Positions 41,401 through 55,030 of a stretch of 64,000 bases of DNA are shown one piece after another. Position numbers and translations under genes: made by a program. The DNA is taken from contig NC_084768.1 in the NCBI RefSeq assembly GCF_028858725.1, positions 3,393,853 to 3,457,852 of the forward strand, given 5' to 3'. Source of the stretch: Colius striatus. Lineage: Eukaryota; Chordata; Aves; Coliiformes; Coliidae. Under the pieces are notes generated by a model. That model did no database searches and was not told where the DNA came from. It saw only the letters and a list, made by a program, of their open reading frames with translations. The first letter of the stretch is position 1; each line of letters starts with the position of its first letter.

Positions 41401-44400
41401 CTGTCAATGTGGTCGACATCTACTCTGCATATGGCGAGACATTTGAATCCCCCAGGTTGCTTTATTCACAAAGACTTCTGGTAGTTGCGTGCTTCCTGTG
41501 GTGGCTTTGCACTTTGGTAAGTGTTTTTTGATGGTTTGCCTTTTTCTCTTTGTTTAATGTGGTGAGAAGATACTGTTAAAGTTCACTTTTAAAGGCTCAC
41601 CATTTAAAACACAAACATAAACAAAAGCAGACAGAACTTCACCAATTATCTTTGCCTTTCTGTTCTGAGCAAACGACCAACCACGGCGTTCCTCACCAAC
41701 AAACACTCCTTCTACAACACAATCACAAAGCCATACCATTTTGTAGCAACCTTGCCATTTGCCATGGACAGCAAGAGCAATGTGTTCCTCACAGTCTCTT
41801 AGCCCTTGCTGTCTTGCTCTATCTGGAACACCACACGCAATTCTGACTGGAGAAGGTATGGCCAGATTCTACAGAAACAACCTCAGAGTTAAAGGGTGTC
41901 TCAGCTGAAGCCCTTTAGGTTAGCATATATATGTAGTTCTGACACAATAAAGTTAAAAGGTGTGACCTGAAGAGCAGAAATCTAAGAAGCAGCAGCTGCT
42001 TTGGTAGTGGAGGAGGGACTAATTGTAGCTGTGCTGTCCCAGAAGTGGTAGTGCAAAAATATCTGTAAAGGCCACCACACACAATAATTAGCTCATCTAA
42101 TTCAGCAAAAAAATTAAGGTACACCTTAGATACAGGTACCAAACCAAAGACACCAATCTCTTCTTCCTCCTGTCCTCACCAAGATCCTTTAGCAGCAGCA
42201 CACCTCTGTTTCAGTGAGCTTAACCCCACTGCAAAGATCAGTGTGTGGCTCTGCTGCAACCAGCACAACTACTGAAACCAACAAAGGAAAACAAGGCATC
42301 AACACCAAAGAACTCTTAGGTGGCACCTCTGTCCTCCAGGCAGGACCTTATTCCTGGGAAACCTGCCACCTGACAGAGCAAAACTCAGCAATAAGAAGAA
42401 ACAGAGCTTAGCTTCAGCTTTTCTCTACCCCTCCTGTCTCCCAGTATCTGCACAAGGGAAGGATATGGCAATACCAACTAACTGTTAGCACTCCCACAGC
42501 CTTCCTCCACCAAGGAAAGGACTCCAGCTGGTCTTTCTCCACAGTGTGAAGCCCTGCCACTGCAAAAAAAACCCACCCCAAACTCAACTCCTGACTGCTT
42601 CCAGGTCTAGAAAGCTAGAACAACTACTCTGAAAAGCAGCACCACTTCTTCTGGCAGAGGGAAGCTGCATTTTGATTTCTGCTACGCAGTGCAAACCACC
42701 ACCTGCATTTGAGAAAAAAGGCTGTTTCAACAGATCATTTTTTTCTTGCTTGTGAGATAATTTACACACAGATGTTCTCCTGCAAGAGTTAGCAAGTGTT
42801 GCCATGGAAAGCCACAGCCATCTGAGACCAATTTACAGAGAGAAATGAACTCTACAGTAGCTACGCCAATGCCACCCAGAGCTTTGGAAATCAAGTACAC
42901 GGACCTCCAACTCAAATCTGTTTGCTGTGGAACTAATGAAAGAGAGTTAGTCGAGGTGATATTTTAACCTTGTCTTACTATGCCTATCGACTAGTATATT
43001 TTGAGGACACTTTTGCTTTCTCAGACACTGGGCCTCATTATTCTCACTAGAGCAAAGGGCAGTCGTTTCCATGTCTGGAAATAAGAGCTATACCTCTGTG
43101 CTCACCGGTGATAAAGCAGTTGACAAATCGAGGGTAAATGTTCTAAACACTGGCAGATGTAACAAGGAGGAGATGTTATTTAAAAACAGAACACACTCAG
43201 GTTAATTAACATTCCTATAACCAGTTAAGGGGAAAAAAAGAAAATCTATATTTAGCCAGAGGTGGCACAAGAGACGCATTCAGTGGGAAGTGAACAATGC
43301 AGAGTTTTCCAACCCAAAAAGTTCCCACGGAAAGTTGTTGGACTACAATAGCTCACTGTGAACAGGAACAAATGTTGCAAGTTTTGGAGAGGGAAGAGAA
43401 TGACTAGCTTAGCACTTCATGTTATAAACCAGCCAGCCCAAGGCTGGTTGGGGGTGGTGGCCTTCCATCCCACCTCTGCACGACATCCAGGGATGAGACA
43501 ACGTGCTGCACACTCACAGAGGATTCACGGTGGCCCAAAGGTTGTATTTGCTTTTAGACCTCTTCTGAAAAGCGAAGGCTGGATGTAGAGGTCAGCATAG
43601 GTATGAGTGGGTAGGCTTCAGCATAGCAATAGCCTCTGGAGATAGTTCAGCATTTCAGCTAACAAGTCCTAATGTCATCTTCCAGACACTGTATTTTGTC
43701 ATCAGTGCATGCTGAAACAAACTCTCGAGGCCCATCTGGCTCAGCTGCCCACCCTGTGGTGGGTTTTGCTTGGGCTCAAGAGGCATGTGGCAGAACCCAA
43801 CCCCTGGGACTGCAGCAGAGATAGGCATTCAGGAGATGCCCCTGGGGCCCAGGGCAGTACCCTGCCAGAGCCTGAGCCCTGCTTTCACCCCGCTTTCACC
43901 CCCCACACCGCTCCCCTCACTGCCGTCAAAGGGCCTTTCCTCCTGGCTCCCACCAGCCTGACAGGGAGCAGAAGGAAGACAAGGCCCCAGGACGTGAAAT
44001 CAAAGTCAAGTTCTGCCATTGCAGACAGAAGCTATTTGTAAGCCCTGACTTCTCAAGAGTGCAGTCAGTATCTGCTGGCAGCCTCAGGCTTGGGGGTGCT
44101 TTTCAAAGCATGTGTATGACTGGAGATGAGAAAAAATTACTGCTAGTAAGATACAATTTGAACACGAGTGGGAAATACAGTTCTTTATTGTCCATCTGTT
44201 GGAATAAACACACAAAGCAATTACTTTTTATTACTGACCAATCACCAGAGCACACCTCCATTAATGGTTAGCTGTAAACACATTGATCCCTATTAGTCAA
44301 AGGAAATGCAACTAGTTAATTGGTCTGTCTGAAGCAAAAATGAGCCATAATGCTTAAGGTTCCTCTTCTAAGTCCATTCAGTCCACTTCACAGATGGACT

Positions 44401-47400
44401 TTCAGCTTCTTTTCTGCTCCCCTCACCATCTCCCCAAGGTCAGAGCTTCTCTTGGCAGGCAGCAGGTCAGCTCATCCACAGGGTCCCCGCCAGGACTGCT
44501 GTGCCACACGCTGCAGCCATACCACCAACTTCTCGTGCCTTGTTTCACACATCCCAAAGGCCAGCCAGCAGTGGCTGCAAGTGTGTGCAGAACAGAAGAG
44601 TACAGAGAATGGTGTATAAACTGAGCTTTGGAGAAAAAAATATCACAGTGATACGACTTGGAACTGGTTTATTTTTAGCCTCCACCTGAGAAGCAACAGG
44701 GTAAGGATTTGTCTTCTCAAAAAGCCAAGCACAGTTACACCTCTTCTCTCACAAATAAAGAGGCATGGCCACAGCTGAAAAATGAGTTTGCAGTGCCCTT
44801 TACTCACCCCAGCCTCAGGTAAAGGGTTTGTTAAGGGAGAAGCTGTGTTCAAAGCAGGTTTCCTAGCAAGAGCAAAGAGGGGATCTTGGCAAATCTGGCA
44901 CATCGCCCTGTTTCTCATACATCTAGTTAAATGCTTTTGAGCTAGACACTGTATGCTCCTCTTGCTGTCAGTCTAGACAAGTAAGTGCAAAATGCATTTT
45001 ATCTTACCTTGAAACAGAAATCTGAAGTAGGCTGAATGAGGTTTATGAGTCTGTGACTGAGAAAAGATCTCAGACATCTGTATCTAAGCTTGTCTCTAAA
45101 CTGGAGATTCAAAAGCTGGATGAACAGACTCCCCCCCAGGATAAAATTCAGTTTGCTTGTAATGGCTTTCATATTCTTAGGCTTTAGTGAATCCTTCTAT
45201 TCCCTACCTTACCTTAAAAAGAGGGGGTAAGCCCTAAATATCAGCTGTAAAGGTGCTAAAGAAATGACAATCTAAATCCCTTTTCTCTGATCACAACTGT
45301 GACAAAAAATATCATCATTTTTCACAGCTGCAGGCTCTTTGCTTCCTAAAAAAATATCACCCAATACAAGTACATTGGCAGAAGCCAATGAAACCAAGGA
45401 AGCCAGTTGGTGAAAGCTAAATGAAGCTATTCAAAAAGTTGCCTAAGTAGGCAACTTGGGCTCTGACAAATAAGAAGTGCCCTTGTGCCTCCCTTTGATG
45501 ACCAAAAAGCAGAGTCTGGACTGCAGTGGCTCTCCAACAGCAGGCTGAGATGCTCCTGCTCCACTGGCCTGTGTTCAATCCTACAGATGGTGCTTGCTGC
45601 TTTTGCACTTAGGTGCACACACACATATAGAGTCATTAACTGCTTTCAATGCAAACATGATGTCAGTCACATCCGAGATGCCCTCTGGATACTAAGGGAG
45701 CACATATTTTACAAGGTTTCCTACTGATTCACCTACAGCACTTCAGAATATGGGGTAGCTGTGATGTTATGACGGCCAGGCTGCCAACTGCTGCAGTGAA
45801 AGTCTTATCTAATAGTTGTTTTCTGCTTGAAACAGCCTGATACTCTTCTATGATCAGTTTTATCTCCTGAGACAACTAAAGTAACTGATAATTCAGTGTC
45901 TAAGCAGAGGCAGACTTTGCCACAAGCAGCTTGTTCTGCAGGAACACGAGGCTGAGAAGGAACCCATAATCCCAGCCCCCTCCACCACCACCACCTGTTA
46001 ACAGATGTAAACATTTGCACATACTTGACCTGATAACGTGAGCAACACAGCAAGGTGTAAGGATAGATTCTTTCCACCAGCTTCAGTTGAAAACTATTTT
46101 CAGGAAGTTCCCCACTGAATTTCCACTGTCCAGTTTAACTGTGAGTGCGACAGCTTGAGCTGGTGGACTCCTTACAATGAGAAGGATTACTGGTTTGAGT
46201 CTTCTGTAAACTATGAGCTATATCCCCAATATCTCTCTGTCAAGTAAACTAAATATTTACACTCAATTCATTCAAACTCTTGGACAAATATATACACTAT
46301 TTTTAACTAACCAGCTTAACAGGAGCATATTTCACATGTTTACCTCTGAGACTTGTGCCAGCAGGGGTTCAAAGGTCGCATGACACGTCAGTGGCTTTAG
46401 CTACAGTGAGTAATGGGACTTTGCTTTCCTTTTCTTAGGGACTCCCATTTCAGTTACAGATTTGAGAATTTCCACTGCAGGTTTCATAGCTATCCTATTA
46501 CTGCTGGTTTGGTCTCAGAATGACTGAAGCTATGGCTATAAGGTCTCTTCAAAGTCAAAAGTTACAAGAGGAATATAAGCTTTTCCATTTTTAGGAGTCT
46601 ATCTGCATTGCCAGTAGTGTTTTTATGTTATGGAAACTCACAGTAGCTCACTGTTTCTCAATTTCCAGTTTTGGCCAAGAGCAGTTTCATAAAAGTTTAT
46701 GGCCAATTCACTTTTCACTCCAGGTGTAATTTTATTTCAGTTCTCTAGAAGCACAGAACAGCAAATGTTGCTTAGCTGCAGTTCCCTCTCTTCTGATGCC
46801 TCTCTCACAACAGCAGCTTTGCATGCAGAAACTTTACACTGCTGCTGTGAGTCAACACCAACAAATCACCAGCTCATGCCTTGCTCCCCCCCACCAATGA
46901 GTCCTAAGACACCAGCTGTACATGCCTCAGGTTGGCCTTTCTTTCCCAAGAGGCTGATAACAAAAGTTCTCTCAGCTTCATCAGCTCAAGCAAAGACACT
47001 GAACTATCCACACTAAACCAAAGAGCCTCTGGTGTGAAGAACCACGATCCCAGCCACCCTCTCCAGCACCAATGTGAATCTCAAGGGACGTGGCTGTGTA
47101 CTGGGAATTTTGTTTTGAAAGAAAAGAAAGCTTCCTCCGGCCAGCATATTCATCCCACTGCTGCTCCACAGCAAACACCCCAATCCATAGCTACAGTTGT
47201 TTCTGCAACACCTTGCCAAGTGACAGGGAGAGCAGAGGAGAGGCAGGGCCAGCCGTGTGTGACGGCGTACCCACAAGCCACACGCTCTTGTACCTTCCCT
47301 GGCCTAAGCTCAAACCCTCACTCAGCAGCAGTAAACAGGAAGCCACTGGTGAACTCCACAACACACATGCGCACCCCGAGCAACCTCCTCAGCGTCTTGC

Positions 47401-48111
47401 TCCTGGAAACACAGCTCTCAACATCTGTAAAGAAGAGAATACCCATATCTGTGAAGAATGGGGTCAAGGCTGCACCTTACTGGTCATCAGCCCCATGAAC
47501 TGAACATGCTGCTGTCCTGGGAAGGGCAGCACCTTAAGGATTGTGTACACTGCAAGCAGGGTTTTCCAACAGAAAAGCTGTGACTCGTGTGTTCCACTGC
47601 TGCTAAAACCCAGGCATGTTTTTTCAGGTAATAAATCGTATCCTTTATGAAGCAGACTTCCACCTCGTGAGGTAGAAAAGCACCTCTAGGTACTACCAAG
47701 CTACTCATCACCACCCCTCCTCTCTGCTTCAGCTGTGCCACTGCTGAGGTCCAGCCCTCATGCCAATTTATCTGTGTGAAGAGCAGACTGCAGTACCTCT
47801 GCAAGCATCAAGCAGAACAAGAGTTATGCCAAGACCTCGAGAAAAGGCAGGACTGAAGTCATCACTCCAAATCAATAAGATGTTGCTTTAAGACCTTATT
47901 ACAGCTTTTAACTACTTTTCCTGTAAAGAACTCTGTACAGTAAATGTGAGTAAGCAAATATTAAAAATAGCTAAGCAGGGACATTCTTGTTCGATCGCTT
48001 TTAGCACTGACTCAAACGTGTATGACTCACCCCGAGCACCTCCTGTTGTACCTACTTGCCCAGTGCTGGCTGTCACATCTACTTTACACACTGGCCAACA
48101 CCACTGACAAC

Positions 48112-49178
48112 ATCAAGACAGTGAAGTGGATGGAGAGCTGGCTGAATGACAGAGTCCAGAGCATGGGGATCAATGGCACAGAATCAAGTGTGAGGCCTGT
48201 GGCCAGTGGAGTTCCACAGGGATGGGTTCTGGGGCCAGTCTGGTTCAACATCTTCATCAACCACCCGGATGAGGGGACAGAGGGACCCTCAGCAAGTTCC
48301 CTGCTGGCACCAAACTGGGAGCACTGGCTGATTCCCCAGAGGCTGTGCTGCCATTCAGCGGGATCTCGACCGGCTGCAGAGTTGGGCAGAGAGGAACCTC
48401 CTGAGGTTCAACAAGGACAAGGGCAGAGTCCTGCAGCTGGGAAGGAACAACTGCATGCACCAGCACAGGCTGGGGGTGACCTGCTGGAGAGCAGCTCTGC
48501 AGAGACAGACCTGGGAGTGCTGGTGGATAATAAACTAACCATGAGCCAGCAACGTGCCCTCGTGGCCAAGAAGCCAATGGCATCCTGGGGGCATCAAGAA
48601 GAGTGTGGGCAGCAGGTCAAGGGAGGTTCTTCTCCCCCTCTACTCTGCCCTGCTGAGGCCTCATCTGGAGTCCTGTGTCCAGTTCTGGGCTCCTCAGCTC
48701 AAGAGGGACAGGGAACTGCTGGAGAGAGGCCAGCACAGGGCCATCAAGATGATCAGGGGACTGGAGCATCTTTCATATGAGGAAAGGCTGCAGGACCTGG
48801 GGCTGTTTAGTCTGGAGAAGAGGAGACTGAGGGGGGATCTTATTAACATTTACACATATCTAAAGGGTGGGTGTCAGGAGGTTGGGACATCCCTCTTTTC
48901 TATAGCAGCCAGCAACAGGACAAGGGGTGATGGGATGAAGCTGGAACACAAAAAGTTCCACTTAAACATAAGAAGAAACTGTTTGAGTGTTTCAGTGAGG
49001 GAGCCCTGGCACAGGCTGCCCAGAGGGGCTGTGGAAGCTCCTTCCTTGGAGGTCTTCAAGACCCACCTGGACATGTTCCCGTGTGACCTGATCTAGGTGA
49101 CCCTGCTTCTGCAGGGGGGGTGGACTGGATGATCTCTGGAGGTGCCTTCCAACCCCTACCATTCTGTGATTCTGTGAT
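48112..49178 (+). mobile_element. CR1 LINE, 1.07 kb, with reverse-transcriptase C-terminus
   Basis: CR1 in sense on the plus strand. The conceptual protein has RT blocks (MESWLNDRVQSMGINGTESS, then GVPQGWVLGPVWFNIFIN) and the ORF2 tail ([44 protein letters not shown]). It ends in the terminal repeat attctgtgattctgtgat. The frame shifts near 48560, so the element is dead. Its 3' half closely matches the sense-oriented copy at 31164-31589. Confidence 0.95.
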
Positions 49179-50103
49179 CTCCAGGACAAGGGAGGTCACA
49201 TGTGTAAACACCACTAAAGTTTTATCAGGACTTTCTTCACGTTCTTTCAACATTCAATGAGAATTTCCAAGTAAATGATTCACAGGTTTCACTGCAGAAG
49301 GACTGGGAGACAACGTTAAAGAAAGACTAGAAATTAAGGAGTTGTCACGCCTAAATCCCACTCAGAAAGTTGGACAGGCAATTATCAAGCATCTTGCTTC
49401 AGAAAGTACTTCCTTACCTTCTTTTCCTCCTAGCTGCAGCCATGGCAAGTCACTAAGTTCACCCTCTAACAAGATCAGTCTCCTAGAAATGCACAAATCA
49501 TGTAGCCAGGCTTTCTAAATGCGCTGTCTCTGGTGTTCTTTGCTCAAACACTCAAAAAACACAGAGAAAAATCCCTCTAAAGCAAATATTAGTCTTATAT
49601 ACTGGAGTTTACAGGAACCAGTGGTCACATACTGGGAGTTTCCAGGTAGCTAAGTTTGTAACTTTTATACTTAGTCTGTACATTTACGATCACAACAACA
49701 GAGAATGGAAAAGCCACTACAAAACCTTCCTAATAGACACACAGAGATGTACAACTGAATCAAGACTAACCAAGCTAATGAAACATCTCCAAGCTTTAAC
49801 ACACTACAGGTTGGCAATGTATGATCCTCCTGAACTCCTTATGTGCTTAATAACCATTTACCAAAGCCTTTCCCAGATATGCAGCATTTGTGTCCCCTGA
49901 TCCACACAATTTTGATGCTGTTACGTTAGAAGAGGTCATAATGAAAATGACAAAGGGAAGGAGAAGCCTGGGGTAGCAAAGCAACGTCATACAGTTAATC
50001 AGAATATATATCCTGCAGAAGCTACATCAAGTTTTTATTCCATCTTCACTTGTTATTGACAAAAAAAATCCCAACAGTATGTTTCTCTTGGGGTTGAGTA
50101 ACA

Positions 50104-50523
50104 AAGATGATGGAGTGGAGCATCTCCCTTGTGATGAAAGACTGAGGGAGCTGGGGCCTGGAGAAGAGGTGACTGAGGGGTGACCTCATTCATGTTTACA
50201 AATACATGAAAGGTGGGTGTGAGGAGGCTGGAGCCAGGCTGTTCTCAGTGATGGCCAATGATAGGACAAGGGGCAATGAGTATGAGCTGGAACAGAAGAG
50301 GTTCCAAAGACACACAAGGAAAAACTTGTTCAGGGTGAGGGAGCACTGGCAGGGGCTGCCCAGATGGGCCGTGGAGTCTCCTTCTCTTGGAGATATTCCA
50401 AATCCACCTGGATGAGTTCCTGTGTGCCCTACTCTAGGTGGTGGTGCTGCTCTGACAAGGGGATTGCACTAGATGAGCTGTTGAGGCCCCTTCCAACCCT
50501 TAAGATTTGGTGTGATTCTGTGA
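50104..50523 (+). mobile_element. CR1 3' fragment, older
   Basis: CR1 sense: gagcatctcccttgtgatga, gactgagggagctggggcct, gaggtgactgaggggtgacc, ggagtctccttctcttggag, with the tail ccttccaacccttaagattt then ggtgtgattctgtga. The termination codon sits at ccctactctag. It is more diverged than the neighbouring 48-49 kb copy. Confidence 0.9.
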
Positions 50524-52131
50524 GTAGCTTTTTTGGACATCAAGAGAAAAGAAAATGCAGGAGCAGAATCACTGTCCCGACACCTTCAAGAACCATTTTT
50601 CACAATTTATGGAAGTCTCAAGCTGTTGAGTGCTACATTTGCACTGCTCTGTTGGGTATTTAGGCATTAATCATTCATAGTAGCTTTTTCTCTGCCTTAC
50701 GCTGTGCTAGCCTTAAAAATTACCACTTTCTACCCTTTGGCAGGACAAGCATAAATGTGATTAGTTTGAGGGATGTTTTCAGCATAACCCAGAAGAGAGG
50801 ATGGATAAACCTTATGCCCAGACTGACCCATATGCTTAACTATCAAACAGCACTTGCCTGCTTCCAAAACTAACAAAACTTAGCAGTAATAAAGTCTGAG
50901 CTCAACTGTCAAGTCAGAAAAACAGGAACTGTGCTCTCGAATTGGGGTTTTGTATTTCCCCTTTTGAACTTGATACCAGAACTAACAATATATTTTGTGT
51001 CGAAGAGGCTGCAAGACAAAAACCTTCTGAATTTAAGGGGGGAGAGTATACTTAAAATCAATTATTTGTCACAAAGACTTGGTTCTCACTTCAACTAAAC
51101 AGAGAGAGTAGCTTCACACATCATGTCCTCCTCACACCAAGGGAAAAAAAAGACAGAAGGATGAATACAGATGCAAAGGAAAGGCTACCAGAGAGGCCCT
51201 CCCATGGAACCCTCACCACCAGGAACTCAAGACACAGGAGAAAGAGGCAAGCCTGAGGAACTTTGAGTCGCACCTTTCCCCTGTTTTTACACATTGGGAT
51301 GAAAGTGGATGCTTGACAATTACAATTCCAAAGCCTGGATTTCAAAACTAAGAAGGATAGAGAAAAGGAGACTTTTAGAAAGCAGCTGGGCACTTCATGC
51401 TTCCCTCCAGGTCTGCCGCCAGGTAATTTGGCAAATACCACAGTGCAGCTATTCTGGGCAATAAATACTCAACTATAGCAGGCCACACTTCCTACAAGTA
51501 ATGCTTCAGAGGGGGAAAAAAAGCTTTAAGGAGTAAATGTGTCTGTTAAAACAGACACAGTTCTGTAGAAAATCATGAAAGATCAACACAGAAGGTTCAC
51601 CGTGTACACAGGCTGTGAGCTCAGCAGTACAACATAGCTACTTAAAGCCTTAGGTCTAAATTACTCTTAACCATAAAAAACAGTTCCTTCTTCAATTGCA
51701 AGTTAACATGCAGAAACCTTCATTTAAAAACCATCTTCCAGATCTCATTAGTGGTTTATCCCAGCGTTCAGCCCTCACAAAACCCAGCGACACCACATCA
51801 GGCATTCCTCGTCACTTCCAGGAGCTTTGTGGATTTCAGGGAGGTTAGAAGCTTCACTCCAAAGCACTGCCCTAAGTCACTGTAATTGCCAGAAGGCTGT
51901 TCTCCCATGATTTAAAATGCACCAACACATTAAGAGAATCAGGACTAGTTTCAGGATTCAAAGACCAGTCAGAAAGCTATTGATTTGTAACCTATCACTC
52001 CGAAAGTAAACAACAAGCGTTGGTTACATGCAGCAGATCTCTGGACTGAATGCTTAACTAGAGACTTCAGAGAGAACTCACAGAAACTAGTTACAAGTGC
52101 TCTCTAAAAGCTTTATTTGGGTTTTCCTTGC

Positions 52132-53150
52132 TCAGGGGGCACAGGAACGTGTCCAGACGCGTTTGGAAATCTCCTGAGAAGGAGCCTCCACACTCTCCCT
52201 GGGCAGCCTGGGCCAGGGCTCCCTCACCTCAGCACCAAAGGAGTTTCTCCTTCTGTGCCAGTTGAACATGTATTCCAGCTTGTGACCATTACTCCTTGTC
52301 CTATCACTGGCCACTCTAGCAGGTCACCCCCAGCTTATGCTGGTGCATGGGGTTGTTCCTCACCAGCTGCAGGACTTTGCACTTGTCCTTGTTGAACCTC
52401 ATGAGGTTCCTCTCTGCCCAACTCTCATCCTATCCAGACTTCACTGAATGGCAGCACAGTCTCTGGTGAATCAGCCAGTCCTCCCAGTTTAGTTCCCAGG
52501 GAACTTGCTGAAGGTCACTCTGTCCCCTCATTCAGGTCATTGATACAGATGTTGAACAAGACTGGCCCCAGAACTGACTCCAACTAGACTCCACACCTTT
52601 GATTGCTCTGGGCTCTGTCATTCACCATCTACTCAGTCAACCCACACTTCCTGAGCTTTCCTATGAGGATGCTATGGGAGACAGTGTCAGAGGCTTTGAA
52701 GTCAAGGAAGATGACATCCACTGCTCTCCTTTCATCTCCCCAGCCGGTCATGCTGTCATAGAAGGCTCTCAGGTTGGTCAAGCAGGATTTCCCTTTGGTG
52801 AATCTATGTTGGCTCCTCCTGACAACCATTTTTTCCTTCATGTGCTTAGAGATGACACCCAGGATGAGCTGTTCCATCACCCTTCTGGGAATGGAGGTGA
52901 GGCTGACAGGTGTGTATTTCCTGGGTCCTCCTTCTTGCTCTTTTTGAACACTGGAGTGACATTGGCCTTCCTCCAGTCCTCAGACACCTCATGTGCTCCA
53001 TGATGGAGAGCAGCTTAGCATTAGCCACCTCCCTCAGCACTTGTGAGTGCATCCCATCAGGACCAATGGATTTGTAGGTATCCAGTTTGGCTAGTAGATC
53101 CCTAACCCAATCCTCCTCAAGCAACAATTCAGCAGTGCAGAACATGTTCC
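52132..53150 (-). mobile_element. CR1 LINE, about 1 kb, RT domain, 3' end missing
   Basis: In minus-strand sense the conceptual protein has DLLAKLDTYKSIGPDGMHSQ and VLREVANAKLLSIMEH. RT core blocks follow: QHRFTKGKSCLTNLRAFYD, AVDVIFLDFKASDTVSHSI. After these come the NTECP-type LDEGT region and the ORF tail. Frameshifts separate these blocks. The sequence stops about 100 bases short of the CR1 3' terminus, which target-primed insertion would have preserved, so the 3' end was probably lost later. Confidence 0.92.
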
Positions 53151-53500
53151 TTCCATGTCTGTGTACTACCACGACTAACACCACAATACACAACAACCCA
53201 CTCAGGGAACACCACCTTTGCATCTCCCTGAACAATGGAGGTGCTGGAGGCTCCTGGTAGCATCTCCTTGAGTGTCCTGAGGATAACACAGATGACACTC
53301 CAACCCAGATGGTAGTCCTACAGGAGAACTCCATCCCCACAGCCTTCTGATGGGAAGAGAAGACATCAATGCTCCCCACAATTTCTCATTTCCACTAAAG
53401 AATGTGTCTTCAACCAGCACTCAGGAGGGGAGATCATCATCCTCAGAGACATTTTCAATAGTTTCTGGTCTAGCAGAATCTTCACTAGAGCTGGGGAGTT
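53151..53500 (-). other. Unassigned stretch between two CR1 pieces
   Basis: The segment between the RT-bearing CR1 and the solo CR1 3' end. It may be the upstream part of the same CR1 ORF2, but I cannot match its conceptual translation. No other identity is visible. Confidence 0.3.
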
Positions 53501-53502
53501 TC

Positions 53503-53632
53503 ATAGAATCATAGAATGGTAGGGTTGGAAGGGACCTTTAGAGATCATCCAGTCCAACCCCCCTGCAGAAGCAGGTTCACCTAGATCAAGTCGCATAGGA
53601 ACACGTCCAGGTGGGTCTTGAAGACCTTTCAA
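53503..53632 (-). mobile_element. CR1 3'-terminal fragment (sense)
   Basis: The plus strand begins tcatagaatcatagaatgg and runs through gttggaagggacctttagag, catccagtccaacccccctg, cctagatcaagtcgcatagg and gtccaggtgggtcttgaag. Same young subfamily as the copies at 31.2 kb and 49.1 kb, but only about 130 bp long. Confidence 0.92.
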
Positions 53633-54889
53633 GCAACTTCATAGAGGAGCCATCTTTACAGCCCCTTCCCCCTTACCAGAAAGGGCTGTCATGTAAAACC
53701 ATGACAAAAGGCCACAAAAGCCTCTTCCACAAAATCATCACAAGTAGATTTCAATCCCTAACACATGCAAAGAGAGGCAAATCCACATGACATTGCTCCT
53801 TATCCATCCTGGCAAGGAAGCAAAAGCACACTTAGAGATTAAAGAGATTCCTGCTCTGTATTTTTTCTTTGACAATAATAGAACTTGAGAACTCTTCCCC
53901 TCACCAAGAAACTGAGACCTAATGAATTGTGACCAGAAGTCACTGAAATCAGGGCAAAGGACTTCATTTATCCTGCTTTCAACTTTGGTTTCTGCTAGTT
54001 ATTATCACATACTTAACCCAGGCTCCTGAGAAATGCTTTTGACAAAAACTCTGAAAGAGACACCCTGTCATTTTAGCTGGGAATGGTGAAAGCTTAACTG
54101 TGAATTACAGAAGCCAAACCCACCATTTCTTAACCTTGTAGATTCTTTTCTGTCCTTGTGTTCTTGTTCTGTGGTACAAGAAGACAAACAGACACGGCAA
54201 GGGAAACAGAACACACTTACCAAATATTCCAATAACGAGCCAGTCCTTACTAGTTAGTATCATTTACTTATTTTTTTAGAGGATTGAAATTCTATCTGGC
54301 AGTAAATCCAAGTACAGTATTAAAAGTGGACATATCGAGGTGTTAAACCACAACTTCCATGTTCCAGAGCAGCTGAGATGGAGAGGAACCTCTCAGGATC
54401 ACCACACATGAAAAAAAACTTACAGGTTCATTTTTTAAGGTCACGATTTCTGGAAATTAGCAGGGTCAAATGCAAATCAAACCAGGAATTTATACTTCAG
54501 CTGTAAATTGAGGAACCAGGAAGTTGTATCTCAGCTGTAAACTAAGAACACTTGATGCACTCAGTATGCAAAACCAAGACAGAACTCTCCATCGGCATTT
54601 CCAAGTCATCCATTTTCTGCAGCATGCTTACACTGAGGAACACCCAGCACACAGCTTCTCCATACTATTTGATTTCTTGGGCCAATTTCCCAATAAGGTA
54701 CCTCCTCCTACCCCTCTAAAAGACATTTGACATCTCGTCCCTAACTACGGATGAGACAAAGACAAGCGAGGGAATTACCCCATGGTAGCACATTTTATAA
54801 CAGGATGTTCACAGCTTGCTGCTCTACAAAACTATGTCGTATTACCACCCCATAAGAAGAGTTTGCTTATAAAGTAGGCCCTGGAAGCT

Positions 54890-55030
54890 TAACCTCTGTT
54901 AACACAGAGATATAACAGATTAAACTTCTTTGTAAGCCTTTGGTTGGGGCTCTGTAAATTAAACGTTAGTGTTTGCAGGCGGTGCCCTCTCTATGAGTAC
55001 GCACCACGAGGTGCCCCAATAAAACCAGTC
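54890..55030 (+). mobile_element. Possible solo-LTR remnant
   Basis: The block contains gcctttggttggggctctg, then gtgccctctctatgag, acgcaccacgaggtgcccc and aataaaaccagtc. This looks like the R/poly(A) part of a retroelement LTR. Flanking duplications and the other LTR end were not identified. Low-confidence pattern recognition only. Confidence 0.25.

Noticed and set aside
46932..47498. 188-codon plus-strand ORF in intron 1
   Set aside because: No recognisable motif, no splice or promoter context, and biased composition. A chance ORF is the simplest reading.
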